Counted from the first letter of the stretch, positions 1-9,480 are shown. The stretch: 64,000 nt of DNA from Flavobacterium noncentrifugens (GCF_900100375.1 NZ_FNEZ01000003.1:468183-532182), one strand, 5' to 3'. Numbers and translations: made by a program. The notes: generated by a model not told the origin, from the letters alone.

Positions 1-1896
1 AATGGTGTCTGCACTTAAAGAAATCGCCGCCGTTGGCAGTGTGCGTACATTAATATTTACCTGACGCCCGGTTAAAAGCTGTGTACAAGCCGGCAGTCCC
101 GCTGTTGTCACACTGACAAGTACAAATACTGTATTTTCTGTATAAGACGCCGGCGGAACAATGTAAATTCCAGCGGCATTCAGCACTATCGTGCGCGAAC
201 TTCCGTTTATGGTGTAAACTACTGTTGCATTTGGTGTTCCGGTAATGGTTACAATGGCATTGCTTCCGAGGCAAATATCTGCAGCAACTACCGAAATATT
301 TGCTATTGGGGGCGGAATCACAGTAACCGTAGCATTTTGCCCTATGATGGGTTGTGTACACGATGGCGGCCCAGCACTTGTTACACTTACAATAGCATAA
401 GTGGTTGTGATTGTCGGATTGATATCAATAAATGCCGTTCCTGATGCATTTAAAACAATGGTGCGAATCGTCCCGTTTTCAGTATAAGTAACCGTTGCTC
501 CGGGAGTTCCCGTAAATGTTACCTTTGTACTCCCGGCAGAACAAATCAATGGAATGCTGATCGAAACCGTAGCAGTCGGTAAAGGAAGTACATTGATTGT
601 AAATGACTGTGTTAATATCTGGCTGCAGCTTGGCGTTCCCGTTGTTGCTACGCTGACCAATTTAATTTCAGTCACTGTTGTGTAAGTTCCAGGAATTGTT
701 ATTGATCCGCTGGCAGGAATTGTGACCATTCTGATCACGCCACCTACCGTATAAGTCACAATGGCATTTGGCGTTCCTGTGATAATAATATTTGAGTTTT
801 CACCCGAGCAGATGTTCAGGTTCGAAATACTAAGAGCCGCCACCGGCAAAGGCAGGATGTTGATGGTAACCGTCGAAGTTACAGTCGGGCATACGCCAGA
901 AGTAACAGTATAAGTAAAAACATACGGACTTCCAGCAGTGGTTAATGAGGCAATATTTACGGTTCCGAGATGTCCGTTTGTTGTAGCCAATGGGCCAGTC
1001 CATGTTCCAATCGTATGCGGAGTTCCGCCAAGCAGGTTAAACAAATTGAACGGTGGCGTTGACGGAACATCCGAAATACAAAGATTTCTCTGCCCATTTA
1101 TCCCTGCATTATTTGGCTGTGTAAAAGCCACTGAAACACCAAGCCTGGTGGCACTTTCGCAAAGGTCATCCGAAGTAGCAGCGTAATAGGTTTGCCCTTC
1201 GATTAAAAGCGTTGTCGGACTTAATTCTACTCCCGAACTCGGACTCAAATACCAACGGATGTTACTCCCATTGGCAGTAAGATTGGCTACAGTCGGCGGC
1301 GGTTGAGCACAAAATTGCTGTGCCGTGTTTCCTGTTGGCGCAGGTAAAATCCTGACCAATACCAAAACAGAGCGCCTCGATGTTTCACAACCCGTAACCG
1401 GATTGATCTGGCTGGCATAATAAAGCGTATTATCGGTTAAAACCGTGGCCGGACTCAATGGCGAACCTCCGGTAGCAGCTGCATACCAACGTACCATATT
1501 CCCCACAACCTGTATGTCTGCAATCGTAGAACGGGCGCAAAATCCCTGTGTTCTTGGCTGCACGACAGGCGCAGAAACCACGCTGACGACAACTCTTTGG
1601 CGAATGCCGCAAGTTCCCGTATTGTCATCTGCAAAGTAATCTTCGCCATCAATGAGCGCAATCGAGTTTGACAAGGCCGTTGTTGAAGTGGCCGTATCAT
1701 ACCAAACGATACCGCTACCGTTATTGGTCGCAACAAGGCTCGCAATGGTCGGATAAGGGTTGTCACAGAAAGATTGTGTGGGATTTGAAACCGTTGGGCA
1801 CTGCGCATGCGAAAATGTCAGGCACAGAAGAAAAGCCAGACAAAAAAAAGAGTGAAATATATTTTTTTTACTAAGAGTAATAATTCTCATACGCAT
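1..1896 (-). CDS. Large secreted Ig-like/PKD-like repeat protein, 5' part (runs off the left edge)
   Basis: The frame is open for 632 codons from an ATG at 1896 (second in-frame ATG at 1890) to base 1 with no stop, so only the N-terminus is here. The product starts with a basic stretch and a hydrophobic signal peptide ending in FSHAQ. It continues with three Ig-like units of the type found in Cytophaga/Flavobacterium adhesins (FCA...TVANLTANGSNIRWY...GQTYYA). Next is a TWTGPL-type unit, then near-identical units of about 95 residues with the pattern ICxGxNAxVTITGTPNATVxYTxNG. Many Thr, Ser and Val residues and regularly spaced Cys fit an extracellular filament or adhesin. Such proteins usually end in a type B T9SS (gliding-associated) sorting domain, which would lie outside the window. 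Function beyond cell-surface or secreted is not known. Confidence 0.85.
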   Translation of the reverse strand, partial: MRMRIITLSKKNIFHSFFCLAFLLCLTFSHAQCPTVSNPTQSFCDNPYPTIASLVATNNGSGIVWYDTATSTTALSNSIALIDGEDYFADDNTGTCGIRQRVVVSVVSAPVVQPRTQGFCARSTIADIQVVGNMVRWYAAATGGSPLSPATVLTDNTLYYASQINPVTGCETSRRSVLVLVRILPAPTGNTAQQFCAQPPPTVANLTANGSNIRWYLSPSSGVELSPTTLLIEGQTYYAATSDDLCESATRLGVSVAFTQPNNAGINGQRNLCISDVPSTPPFNLFNLLGGTPHTIGTWTGPLATTNGHLGTVNIASLTTAGSPYVFTYTVTSGVCPTVTSTVTINILPLPVAALSISNLNICSGENSNIIITGTPNAIVTYTVGGVIRMVTIPASGSITIPGTYTTVTEIKLVSVATTGTPSCSQILTQSFTINVLPLPTATVSISIPLICSAGSTKVTFTGTPGATVTYTENGTIRTIVLNASGTAFIDINPTITTTYAIVSVTSAGPPSCTQPIIGQNATVTVIPPPIANISVVAADICLGSNAIVTITGTPNATVVYTINGSSRTIVLNAAGIYIVPPASYTENTVFVLVSVTTAGLPACTQLLTGRQVNINVRTLPTAAISLSADTI

Positions 1897-2271
1897 CCCG
1901 AATTGACCAATTTAGAAATTTACAATCCCAACATCGTTAGGCATTTACAATAAAATTTCGACGTCATTTGCAACGATAATATTAACCAAATTAAATATGT
2001 TAATTTTTATGTTAACTTAATATTATGAACAAAATCATTAACAATTTTCAGCATTGCTATTTTGGGAAGAAAACATAAAAATCTGCAAATCAAACCTTAG
2101 AACCATAGATCACGAAAGTAGGGGTAACATGAAATACAAATGCACGGAAAATTGCTTTTTCGTGCAGTAAAAATAAAGAATTTTCTTCTAAAACAGTAGA
2201 AATTACAGGCAATTATTTATATCGGCAGGGCTTTGCTTTTTATGTGTGTGTATTAAACCCTAAAGCACAGC
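1897..2271. other. AT-rich intergenic region
   Basis: This 375-bp spacer separates the adhesin gene from the end of the mnmA operon. It holds one clear hairpin (2141-2166) and otherwise AT-rich sequence. It must contain the adhesin promoter, but no convincing TAnnTTTG element is seen at a sensible distance from 1896. No ORF with coding character was found on either strand. Confidence 0.5.
2141..2166 (-). terminator. Hairpin, probable terminator of the mnmA-led operon
   Basis: TGCACGGAAAA and TTTTTCGTGCA pair over 11 positions (one G-U) around a 4-nt loop. Read on the minus strand the hairpin is followed by TTTGTATTTC, a weak U tract. It lies about 105 bp beyond the stop at 2272 of the last gene of the leftward operon. 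Confidence 0.45.
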
Positions 2272-2697
2272 TTATTTCATATTTTTATCGACGTAATTGA
2301 TAATGTTATAAACTACGATCACATCTTTCTGGTTGATGTAGAACTGCTTTCGGTTGTCCTGTTTTTTTCTGGTAATGATCGAGATTGTAAACGGAACGCC
2401 ATTGTCATCTTTACAGCTAAACGGATAAATCAGATCATCGTCATTTTCAGTCTTGTCCTGATATTCCACAATATCATACAATTGCACTTCCTGCGAATAT
2501 ATGACAATCCTATTCTTATTGGTATCTAGTGAAATGACCATCGAACTGGGCTGCAATTCAGACCATTTTCCCCAATTTCCTTTTGCATCTTTTTCCAGTA
2601 CGCTAAAGCCTGTAGTAAGAAATTTGTATGATTGAGAATATCCTTGCTGCAGGCCAAAAACCATCAGGAAAAGGAAAAACAATGTTCTAAGTTTCAT
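2272..2697 (-). CDS. Small secreted protein of unknown function
   Basis: The 141-residue product has a typical signal peptide (MKLRTLFFLFLMVFGLQQGYSQ) and a mature part of about 120 residues rich in charged and aromatic residues (YKFLTTGFSVLEKDAKGNWGKW). No catalytic motif is recognised. The alternation of short hydrophobic segments suggests a beta-rich fold. It begins 17 bp after the stop of the upstream flavin oxidoreductase gene and is probably the last gene of the mnmA-led operon. Likely periplasmic or secreted; function unknown. Confidence 0.75.
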   Translation of the reverse strand: MKLRTLFFLFLMVFGLQQGYSQSYKFLTTGFSVLEKDAKGNWGKWSELQPSSMVISLDTNKNRIVIYSQEVQLYDIVEYQDKTENDDDLIYPFSCKDDNGVPFTISIITRKKQDNRKQFYINQKDVIVVYNIINYVDKNMK

Positions 2698-2714
2698 ATA
2701 TGATGCGGTTTTAA

Positions 2715-3659
2715 TTATATTTTGATGTTTGAAAGTTCGTTTTGGGCCAATTTAAATTCAGATATCACCGTATCGATAATTTCCTTAACGGATTTTACGT
2801 CATTGATTAATCCAGAAATTTGCCCGATCTCAAGTTCCCCTTCGATCAGATCACCTTCGAACATGCCGCGTTTGGCCCTTGCCCTTCCGAGCAAAATTTT
2901 CAGATCATCTGCCGACGGCGATTTCGTATACAATTCGATAATATCGTGGTAGAATTTATTTTTGATCAAACGCACCGGCGCAAGTTCTTTTAAGGTCACA
3001 TGTGTCTCGCCTTCCTGCAAATCAACGATCGCCTGCTTGAAAGTATCGTGTGCCGAAGATTCTTCTGATGCTGCAAAACGACTGCCCATTTGCACGCCGT
3101 CTGCACCTAAAGCCATTGCTGCGAGCATGCCGCGCCCGGTTGCAATTCCGCCTGCGGCAATCAACGGAATGCTGATTTTTTCGCGAACCATCGGAATCAG
3201 CGTTAGTGTTGTCGTTTCTTCGCGCCCGTTGTGTCCGCCGGCTTCAAATCCTTCAGCAACAACAGCATCTACTCCGGCTTCCTGCGCTTTCAGGGCAAAT
3301 TTGGAACTGCTCACAACATGAACGACCGTGATGCCGTTTTCTTTCAGATAAGCCGTCCACGTTTTCGGGTTTCCAGCTGAAGTAAAGACGATTTTTACGC
3401 TTTCTTCGACAATGATCCTCATAATCTCCTCGATGTTCGGATACAGCATTGGCACATTCACGCCGAAAGGCTTAGCAGTGGCATTTTTGCATTTTCGGAT
3501 GTGGTCGCGCAACACTTCGGGATACATAGATCCGGCTCCGATAAGTCCCAAACCGCCGGCATTGCTGACCGCGCTTGCCAGTTTGTAGCCGCTGTTCCAG
3601 ATCATTCCGCCCTGCACGATCGGATATTGGATATTAAAAAGCTGGGTGATTTTATTCAT
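2715..3659 (-). CDS. Nitronate monooxygenase / FabK-like FMN oxidoreductase
   Basis: This 314-residue TIM-barrel flavoprotein belongs to the 2-nitropropane dioxygenase/FabK superfamily. The N-terminal QGGMIWNSGYKLASAVSNAG segment, GGHNG (with the active-site His, near residue 143) and the FMN phosphate-binding stretches AAGGIATG and GADGVQMGSRF are all present. Members either oxidise alkyl nitronates or act as enoyl-ACP reductase II. The length fits both, and the sequence alone does not separate them. There is no signal peptide, so it is cytoplasmic. It starts 3 bp from the stop of the upstream S8 protease gene, indicating co-transcription from the mnmA promoter. Confidence 0.88.
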   Translation of the reverse strand: MNKITQLFNIQYPIVQGGMIWNSGYKLASAVSNAGGLGLIGAGSMYPEVLRDHIRKCKNATAKPFGVNVPMLYPNIEEIMRIIVEESVKIVFTSAGNPKTWTAYLKENGITVVHVVSSSKFALKAQEAGVDAVVAEGFEAGGHNGREETTTLTLIPMVREKISIPLIAAGGIATGRGMLAAMALGADGVQMGSRFAASEESSAHDTFKQAIVDLQEGETHVTLKELAPVRLIKNKFYHDIIELYTKSPSADDLKILLGRARAKRGMFEGDLIEGELEIGQISGLINDVKSVKEIIDTVISEFKLAQNELSNIKI

Positions 3660-3662
3660 GAA

Positions 3663-5279
3663 TTATTTCCTGATCAGTTTTCCTTTTTGAGTCGTTCCGT
3701 TGGATTCAATCTGGTATAAATAAATCCCGGATTTTAAATTTTCAACCCCTATTTCAGAAGATTGTGAAGTGATGTTTTTTTGTAAGATTTCCTGTCCCAA
3801 GGTGTTGTACAAGGTGATTTTTACGTTATCAAAACCCAACGGAAATGCAATACTTATCACACTTGCTACCGGATTCGGATAAACCAAAAATTGCCCTTCT
3901 GCAAATGACTGAATACCTAAGGTACTTTGCAAAGCGTCATAAAAATCCGGAATTCCGTATCCAATCTGATCGTTCGGACTGTTGTAAATACTAGCCGATT
4001 CTTTAACCAACTGCATGATTTCTTCATTGGTTTTTCCAGGCAATGCCTGCCACAAACTCGCAATCATTCCGGCCATAATCGGTCCTGAAAATGAAGTTCC
4101 GCTCGCTGTAGTAATATTCCCTGCAAGATTTGAAAGTACCGAAGCCTGGCCTTGAGCCGAAACATCAGGCTTTACCCGTCCGTCAGATGATGGGCCATAC
4201 GAACTAAATGAAGCATAATTTCCCTGTGCATTTACCGCACCAATGGCAAGCGCATGCAAAGCATCTGCAGGCGTTGTGATGTAATGCCAAGGTTTGCTGC
4301 CTTCATTTCCTGCCGAAACCACGCAAATCATTCCGCGGCTGTATGCAATATCAAGTCCGCGTGCGATAAACGTAGTGGTTCCGTTCATATCGGCATACGT
4401 ATGGCTGTAAGCGGTATTGTCAAAAACTGAATATCCCAGTGAGGTCGTAATAATATCAACACCCAAACGGTCTGCTTCTTCAGCGGCTTCTACCCAAAGC
4501 GATTCCTCAAGTGGGCCTTCATTATTGCCGTCTTCAGTGATAAACAAATAATAAGAAGCATCGGGTGCCGTTCCTACAAGCTGGCCTTCTACATAACCGC
4601 CCATTGTAGAAAGCACCATCGTTCCGTGGCTTAAACCAGCGTAGAAATTTTCATTTCTGTTGACATAATCGTATCCGCCAAGAATCTGGTTGTTGTCACG
4701 TAATCTGGCAAATGGAGCGACGGTGTTCACTGCCGGAAATCCGCCGTCCATCACGGCAATAATTTTTCCGGATCCGGTATAATTTTGCTGGTGCAACTGC
4801 ACACCGTTGAGCATTTGGATCTGGTTTAACGAATTTCCGTAGTTAAAATCAGAAGCCGTTTCCATTGTTTTATTGACTTTATTGATGGTTTGCAGGGTGC
4901 GGTTTTTGGATGGTCCGTTGAGCGTTTTATCTGCAAAATCAACTTTTGTAACAAATGATAATGCCGCTAGTGCATTAATTTGGGATTGCGTTCCGCGGAT
5001 GTGCAGCGCGTTCAGCCATTTGGATTTGGCCATGACCGAAATGCCGTCGGCTGCTTCAATCTGGTCGATGTAAGTTTGATAAACCGGGACATCTTTAAAG
5101 TCCAATGCGATATTTTGCGTGGCACGCCGATCCAATGACCTTTGTGTAAGCATCGTCAGCGGATTGTTTAAATATTGTTGGGAATCGGGTTTCGCATTTA
5201 AGTAAACCCACGCATCTTCGACTTGTGCAAATGTTGCGAATTGGATAAAAAACAGTGCAAGAAACGCAAGCTTTTTCAT
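3663..5279 (-). CDS. Secreted S8 (subtilisin) peptidase with T9SS type A sorting domain
   Basis: The 538-residue preproprotein has a signal peptide (MKKLAFLALFFIQFATFAQ) and a propeptide-like segment of about 130 residues. The S8 catalytic triad is visible: Asp in IIAVMDGGF, His in LSHGTMV and Ser in GTSFSGPIMAGM. The C-terminal 75 residues form a type A sorting domain (FLVYPNPVASVISI...LKSGIYLYQIES...KGKLIRK). It should therefore cross the outer membrane by the T9SS and be released or surface-anchored. It starts 25 bp downstream of mnmA, an unrelated tRNA-modification gene, so the linkage is probably transcriptional rather than functional. Confidence 0.95.
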   Translation of the reverse strand: MKKLAFLALFFIQFATFAQVEDAWVYLNAKPDSQQYLNNPLTMLTQRSLDRRATQNIALDFKDVPVYQTYIDQIEAADGISVMAKSKWLNALHIRGTQSQINALAALSFVTKVDFADKTLNGPSKNRTLQTINKVNKTMETASDFNYGNSLNQIQMLNGVQLHQQNYTGSGKIIAVMDGGFPAVNTVAPFARLRDNNQILGGYDYVNRNENFYAGLSHGTMVLSTMGGYVEGQLVGTAPDASYYLFITEDGNNEGPLEESLWVEAAEEADRLGVDIITTSLGYSVFDNTAYSHTYADMNGTTTFIARGLDIAYSRGMICVVSAGNEGSKPWHYITTPADALHALAIGAVNAQGNYASFSSYGPSSDGRVKPDVSAQGQASVLSNLAGNITTASGTSFSGPIMAGMIASLWQALPGKTNEEIMQLVKESASIYNSPNDQIGYGIPDFYDALQSTLGIQSFAEGQFLVYPNPVASVISIAFPLGFDNVKITLYNTLGQEILQKNITSQSSEIGVENLKSGIYLYQIESNGTTQKGKLIRK

Positions 5280-5304
5280 AATGAATAATTTACAGATTGT
5301 AAAT

Positions 5305-6492
5305 CTATGAAATTACGCCCGAACCAACTAATTCATCATTCAAATACCAGGCAACAAATTGTCCTTCGGTAATGGCAGATTGCGGATTTTCAAATGCGAC
5401 ATACATGCCGTTTTCAAATTGGTGCAAAGTGGCTTTTTGCAATTCCTGGCGGTAACGGATTCTGGCCATGACTTTCATGGTTTCACCGCTTTTCAAAGTC
5501 ATATCTGTACGAATCCAATGTACTTCAGACTTTTCTACAAACAATGCTTTTTTAAACAATCCCGGATGGCTGCTGCCTTGCCCGGTATAAATCGTATTGG
5601 TTTCGACATCGGTGGCAATGACAAATAGCGCTTCAGGTGTGCCGCCAACGTTTAATCCTTTTCGTTGCCCAACAGTAAAATAATGCGCGCCCTGGTGTTT
5701 CCCGACTTGTTTTCCCATTTCTGGCTTGTAGCCAATCGCCGACGCTTCAAAAGCCAAAGCTTCTTCGACAGAATCGTACGTTGGTTTCTCAGAATGGTAG
5801 ATTTCCTGGGTTGAATTGATCTCGAAAATGAGGCCATCTTTGGGTTGCAATTTTTGCTGTAAAAATTCGGGCAGACGCACTTTCCCGATGAAACACAAGC
5901 CTTGCGAATCTTTTTTATCTGCAGTGACCAGTTCCATTTCTGCGGCAATCGCGCGCACTTCAGGCTTGGTCAGTTCGCCAATTGGGAACAAGGATTTTTC
6001 AAGTTGTTGCTGTGACAGTTGGCAAAGAAAATACGATTGGTCTTTGTTATTATCGCTTCCAGAAAGCAATTGGTAAACGGTTTTCCCGTCAACTTCAGTT
6101 TCTCCTTTGCGGCAATAATGTCCGGTTGCAACGTAATCGGCTCCGAGGCTTAGCGCAATTTTCATGAACACATCAAACTTGATCTCGCGGTTGCACAACA
6201 CATCTGGATTTGGCGTTCTGCCTTTTTCATATTCGGCAAACATGTAATCTACAATCTTCTCTTTGTATTGTTCGCTGAGATCGACCGTTTGAAATGGAAT
6301 CCCGAGTTTTTCTGCTACCAAAAGTGCATCATTGCTGTCTTCGAGCCACGGACATTCGTTTGAAATGGTGACCGAATCATCATGCCAGTTTTTCATAAAA
6401 AGCCCGATCACTTCGTAGCCCTGCTGCTGTAATAAATAAGCGGCAACACTCGAATCCACTCCGCCGGAAAGCCCTACGACAACACGTTTCAT
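5305..6492 (-). CDS. mnmA: tRNA-specific 2-thiouridylase MnmA
   Basis: The 395-residue enzyme activates U34 of Lys, Glu and Gln tRNAs with ATP and inserts sulfur relayed to it. The PP-loop motif [16 protein letters not shown] lies at residues 6-21. The two catalytic cysteines are at about C100 ([12 protein letters not shown]) and C200 ([10 protein letters not shown]), and ATGHYCR is conserved. Length is normal for Bacteroidetes MnmA. It has its own -7 element (6547-6554) and leads a minus-strand run with the S8 protease, the flavin oxidoreductase and the small secreted protein. Confidence 0.97.
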   Translation of the reverse strand: MKRVVVGLSGGVDSSVAAYLLQQQGYEVIGLFMKNWHDDSVTISNECPWLEDSNDALLVAEKLGIPFQTVDLSEQYKEKIVDYMFAEYEKGRTPNPDVLCNREIKFDVFMKIALSLGADYVATGHYCRKGETEVDGKTVYQLLSGSDNNKDQSYFLCQLSQQQLEKSLFPIGELTKPEVRAIAAEMELVTADKKDSQGLCFIGKVRLPEFLQQKLQPKDGLIFEINSTQEIYHSEKPTYDSVEEALAFEASAIGYKPEMGKQVGKHQGAHYFTVGQRKGLNVGGTPEALFVIATDVETNTIYTGQGSSHPGLFKKALFVEKSEVHWIRTDMTLKSGETMKVMARIRYRQELQKATLHQFENGMYVAFENPQSAITEGQFVAWYLNDELVGSGVIS

Positions 6493-6546
6493 TTGGTATA
6501 ATTTAAAGATTTAATTATTGAAAAGATTTAAAAAAATTTCAATGTG

Positions 6547-6554
6547 CAAAGGTA
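6547..6554 (-). promoter_or_regulatory. mnmA -7 element TACCTTTG
   Basis: This is an exact match to the Bacteroidetes -7 consensus TAnnTTTG on the minus strand, 54 bp upstream of the mnmA ATG. No clear TTG is found at the -33 position. Confidence 0.6.
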
Positions 6555-6635
6555 TTATTTATTTTTCAGGTGAAAGTTAATGCAGTGGTAATTTTAAAGG
6601 TCGGATTTTAGAAGGATTTCGATTTTAGAAAACTG

Positions 6636-6743
6636 CCCTAGCCCTGATTGCTTCGCCAGTTCGCTTCGCTCGGGTGAAGCGGAAATCCTTTTTGAGTTTT
6701 TTCACCGAAAAAAGATTGCAGCGGATAGCAGGATTAGCTCCTA
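6636..6743 (+). repeat. Dispersed palindromic intergenic repeat, copy 1
   Basis: This copy starts with CCCTAGCCCTGATT and holds GAAGCGGAAATCCTTTT and AAAGATTGCAGCGGATAGC, ending in AGCTCCTA. The reverse complement of 28201-28283 shares GCGGAAATCCTTTT, AAGATTGCAGCG and TAGCCGGA/TAGCAGGA in the same order. Relative to that copy it has an insertion of about 25 bp containing CTTCGC-type short repeats (about 6651-6677). It lies immediately 3' of the YwqK-like gene and can fold into a long hairpin, so it may act in termination or mRNA end formation. Confidence 0.7.
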
Positions 6744-6748
6744 AAAAA

Positions 6749-7468
6749 TTACATTTTCGGCTCGACTTTAGGTTTGTTTGGTTTTTTTCTGCCTTTGACC
6801 TTGTCCATATTGTCTTTGCTGACGAGTTTTCCTTCTTCGTAGAATTCCCATTTTCCGGTCTTTTTGCCATTGGTATAATTGCCTTTGGCGACTACATTTC
6901 CTAGCGGATCTTTATAAATTGCAGGGCCGTCAAACTGGCCGTTTTTATAATTTGATTGCTCTAAAATAATGCCTTTCTCGGTTATTTTTTTGTACGGACC
7001 GTTTTTAATTCCGTTGGTATAATTTGATTCTTCTGCGATATTTGCGCTTCTGTAAAAAACGGTGCGTTTGCCACTGAGTTTGCCGTTTTTATAATTTTCA
7101 ATCGTCATGACCTGCGGCAGATCTTCGTGGTAATATTTCCATTCGCCTTCGGGCAGTTTGTTTACTTCCTTGCCTTCGCTGACTTTGTTGTTTTTCTGGT
7201 TGTAAAAAATCGTGTAGGCCGAATTGTCTTTGGAATTGAACTCACGCGTCGCAATCACCGATTTGGCTTTCGTATCATCGAAAAACTTAAACGTTCCGGT
7301 TTCTTTTCCGTGGTCGAATGTGCCTTCGTAGCGCGGCCTTTTCGATTCGGCATAAACCCCGCGCCACAATCCGTGCTTCAATCCTTTTTCGTCAGTTTTG
7401 TTGGTATCGGTTTGGGCGAATGCTGAAAAACTGGTAATCAGGGCAATTAAAATTCCGAAGTATTTCAT
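6749..7468 (-). CDS. YwqK-like / MORN-variant repeat protein, secreted
   Basis: The 239-residue protein has a signal peptide (MKYFGILIALITSFSAFAQ). It is followed by about seven degenerate repeats of 20-24 residues with the pattern NYKNGKxxGxxxFY (for example NYTNGIKNGPYKK, NYTNGKKTGKWEFYEEGKL). This is the MORN-variant repeat of the YwqK family, which databases often call an antitoxin; no toxin partner is adjacent. The C-terminus is Lys/Pro-rich. It probably forms a beta-repeat sheet in the periplasm or on the cell surface. It is monocistronic, with its own -7 element at 7515-7522. Confidence 0.85.
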   Translation of the reverse strand: MKYFGILIALITSFSAFAQTDTNKTDEKGLKHGLWRGVYAESKRPRYEGTFDHGKETGTFKFFDDTKAKSVIATREFNSKDNSAYTIFYNQKNNKVSEGKEVNKLPEGEWKYYHEDLPQVMTIENYKNGKLSGKRTVFYRSANIAEESNYTNGIKNGPYKKITEKGIILEQSNYKNGQFDGPAIYKDPLGNVVAKGNYTNGKKTGKWEFYEEGKLVSKDNMDKVKGRKKPNKPKVEPKM

Positions 7469-7514
7469 GGATTTTTGTTTTTACTATAACCGTTTTTTGT
7501 GCGATTTATTTTGG

Positions 7515-7522
7515 CAAAATTA
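7515..7522 (-). promoter_or_regulatory. -7 element TAATTTTG of the YwqK-like gene
   Basis: Exact TAnnTTTG match on the minus strand, 46 bp upstream of the ATG at 7468. It lies directly beyond the yidC terminator, so the YwqK-like gene is a separate transcription unit. Confidence 0.6.
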
Positions 7523-7539
7523 CATATTAGTTGTGTTCA

Positions 7540-7571
7540 AAAAAAAAGCTCCTTTTAAATCAGGAGCTTTT
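7540..7571 (-). terminator. Terminator of the pyrG-yidC unit
   Basis: On the minus strand AAAAGCTCC and GGAGCTTTT pair around a 10-nt loop and are followed by a run of Ts. It starts 5 bp after the yidC stop. Confidence 0.85.
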
Positions 7572-7575
7572 GTTC

Positions 7576-9480
7576 TTATTTTTTAGGCATTTTGGCTTTT
7601 TGGGCTTCGGCCTGTTCCATCATTTCCTGCATTTTTTTCTGGAACTTGCTTTGCGTTTTTGGCTTCAGCTTGTTTTCCTGGATTTGTGCGTGGATTTTCT
7701 TTTCATCCACAACATAACGTTTGATGACAATCATAATTCCAATCGTAATTAAATTCGAAATGAAATTGTATAAACTCAGTCCGGAACCATAATTGTTGAA
7801 GAAAAACAACATCATTAGCGGTGAAATATAAATCATGATTTTCATGATCTTGCCCATATCCGGCATGCCTTCCTGTTGTGGAGCCGCCATTTGCTGGTCG
7901 CCTGTTGTCATTTTCATGTAAAAGAAAATCGCGATGGCTGCCAAAATTGGGAACAAACTGATGTGGTTTCCGTAGAACGGAATGTAGAACGGCAATTTTA
8001 CCACCGCATCAAATGACGACAAATCATCTGCCCAAAGGAAGCCTTTTTGCCTCAGTTCGATTGCCGATGGGAAAAACTGGAACGACGCATACATAAACGG
8101 AATCTGGATCAAAGCCGGAATACAGCCTGCCATTGGATTCACGCCGGCTTTGTTGTAAAGCTTCATCGTTTCCTGCTGTTTTTTCATCGGGTCTTTGCTG
8201 AACTTTTCGTTCACTTCATTGATCTCCGGACGCAACACTTTCATCTTCGCCTGGGATAAGAATGATTTATACGTAATCGGCGACATGGCAATTTTGATGA
8301 TGATCGTGAAGATGATGATCGCGATTCCGTAAGCGATGAACGAACTTAAAAATCCGAATAAAGGCACAAAAACGAATTTATTGATCCATCCGAAAATGCC
8401 CCAACCCAGCGGCACAATTCTGTCGATATTGCGGTCGTATTTCTTTAAGATCTTATAATCTGCCGGCCCGTAATACCAGTTCATTTTGTAATCAATCTCG
8501 CCATTTGTGAAGTCCAGCGGAACTTTAGCATTGAACTGTTTCGTAAATGTCGTATCGATTTTTTCGTCATTTACAAGGTTTTTCGAATGTAAGGTTACTT
8601 TGTCAAATGCTTTATGCGTCAATAAAATCGATGCGAAAAAGTGCTGCTTAAAAGCGATATACGTAACTTTATCTGCGGTTTCGGTTTTTTCTTTACTCAA
8701 TCCGAGGTCGCTGTCTTTGCCGTCTTCATATTCGTATCTTAAATCTACATAACGGTTTTCATAGCTTACGCTCGGCTCGTTTCTGTAGGCTTTCAGATCC
8801 CAGTCCATTTCAAGCGGTTTCGAAGTATTTAAAACCTGGCTTAAATCCTGTGAACGCACGTCGAAATCGAGCATGTAATCGTTAGGCTTGAGCGTATATC
8901 GGTACTCTAAAAACTGGTTTACACCTGCTTTTAAACGCATCGTCAACACCTGATTTCCGGCAACTGTTGTCAGCGTTGGCTCAAAATACATATTTTTTGT
9001 ATCAAGCGTGCGGTTGTCACGCGTTTGAAGTTTGATGTTCAGGTTTGCGTTGTTATTTTTGATCAGTTCGACCCATTCGCCCGAAGTTTTCTTGATGCGT
9101 TTGAAATCTTTCAGTTTGGCCTCAACAATATAACCGCCTTTATTGGAGATTTTAAGGCTGATCAGTTTATTTTCGATTGTCGTGAAATCGCTTTTCGCCG
9201 ATGGAAGTGTTGCAGAATAAGCAAATCCGCCCAAAGTGCCTTGTAAGGCTTTGAGTTTTACAGAATCATTGGCGATGTCTTCGATTTTCGCAACCGTCAG
9301 CTCTTTGGCTGAAGCCGCATTGTCTGCCTTCGCTTCGCTGATTTTTAGTTGTTCTTTCTTGGCTTTTTCGAGGGCGATTTCTTTTTCAGACGGCTGGTTC
9401 TGGTACATGATCCAGATCAGGATTCCGAAAATTAAGATAAATCCGATAATCGAATTCAGGTCAAACTTTTTTTGTTCCAT
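7576..9480 (-). CDS. yidC: Membrane protein insertase YidC
   Basis: The 634-residue insertase places proteins in the inner membrane, alone or with SecYEG. An N-terminal membrane segment (IIGFILIFGILIWIMYQNQ) is followed by a large periplasmic domain. The conserved five-segment core starts near residue 370 (GIFGWINKFVFVPLFGFL, MSPITYKSFLSQAKMKVLRP, NPMAGCIPALIQIPFMYASF). The C-terminal tail is very basic (KKIHAQIQENKLKPKTQSKF and on), as expected for ribosome contact. The ATG at 9480 (MEQKKFDLNS) is preferred to the ATG at 9486, because family members start there. It follows pyrG by 36 bp and is probably co-transcribed with it. Confidence 0.96.
   Translation of the reverse strand: MEQKKFDLNSIIGFILIFGILIWIMYQNQPSEKEIALEKAKKEQLKISEAKADNAASAKELTVAKIEDIANDSVKLKALQGTLGGFAYSATLPSAKSDFTTIENKLISLKISNKGGYIVEAKLKDFKRIKKTSGEWVELIKNNNANLNIKLQTRDNRTLDTKNMYFEPTLTTVAGNQVLTMRLKAGVNQFLEYRYTLKPNDYMLDFDVRSQDLSQVLNTSKPLEMDWDLKAYRNEPSVSYENRYVDLRYEYEDGKDSDLGLSKEKTETADKVTYIAFKQHFFASILLTHKAFDKVTLHSKNLVNDEKIDTTFTKQFNAKVPLDFTNGEIDYKMNWYYGPADYKILKKYDRNIDRIVPLGWGIFGWINKFVFVPLFGFLSSFIAYGIAIIIFTIIIKIAMSPITYKSFLSQAKMKVLRPEINEVNEKFSKDPMKKQQETMKLYNKAGVNPMAGCIPALIQIPFMYASFQFFPSAIELRQKGFLWADDLSSFDAVVKLPFYIPFYGNHISLFPILAAIAIFFYMKMTTGDQQMAAPQQEGMPDMGKIMKIMIYISPLMMLFFFNNYGSGLSLYNFISNLITIGIMIVIKRYVVDEKKIHAQIQENKLKPKTQSKFQKKMQEMMEQAEAQKAKMPKK

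Noticed and set aside
6749..7468. Toxin-antitoxin module at the YwqK-like gene
   Set aside because: The protein has a signal peptide and MORN-like repeats, and no toxin gene is adjacent; the antitoxin label comes only from family naming.
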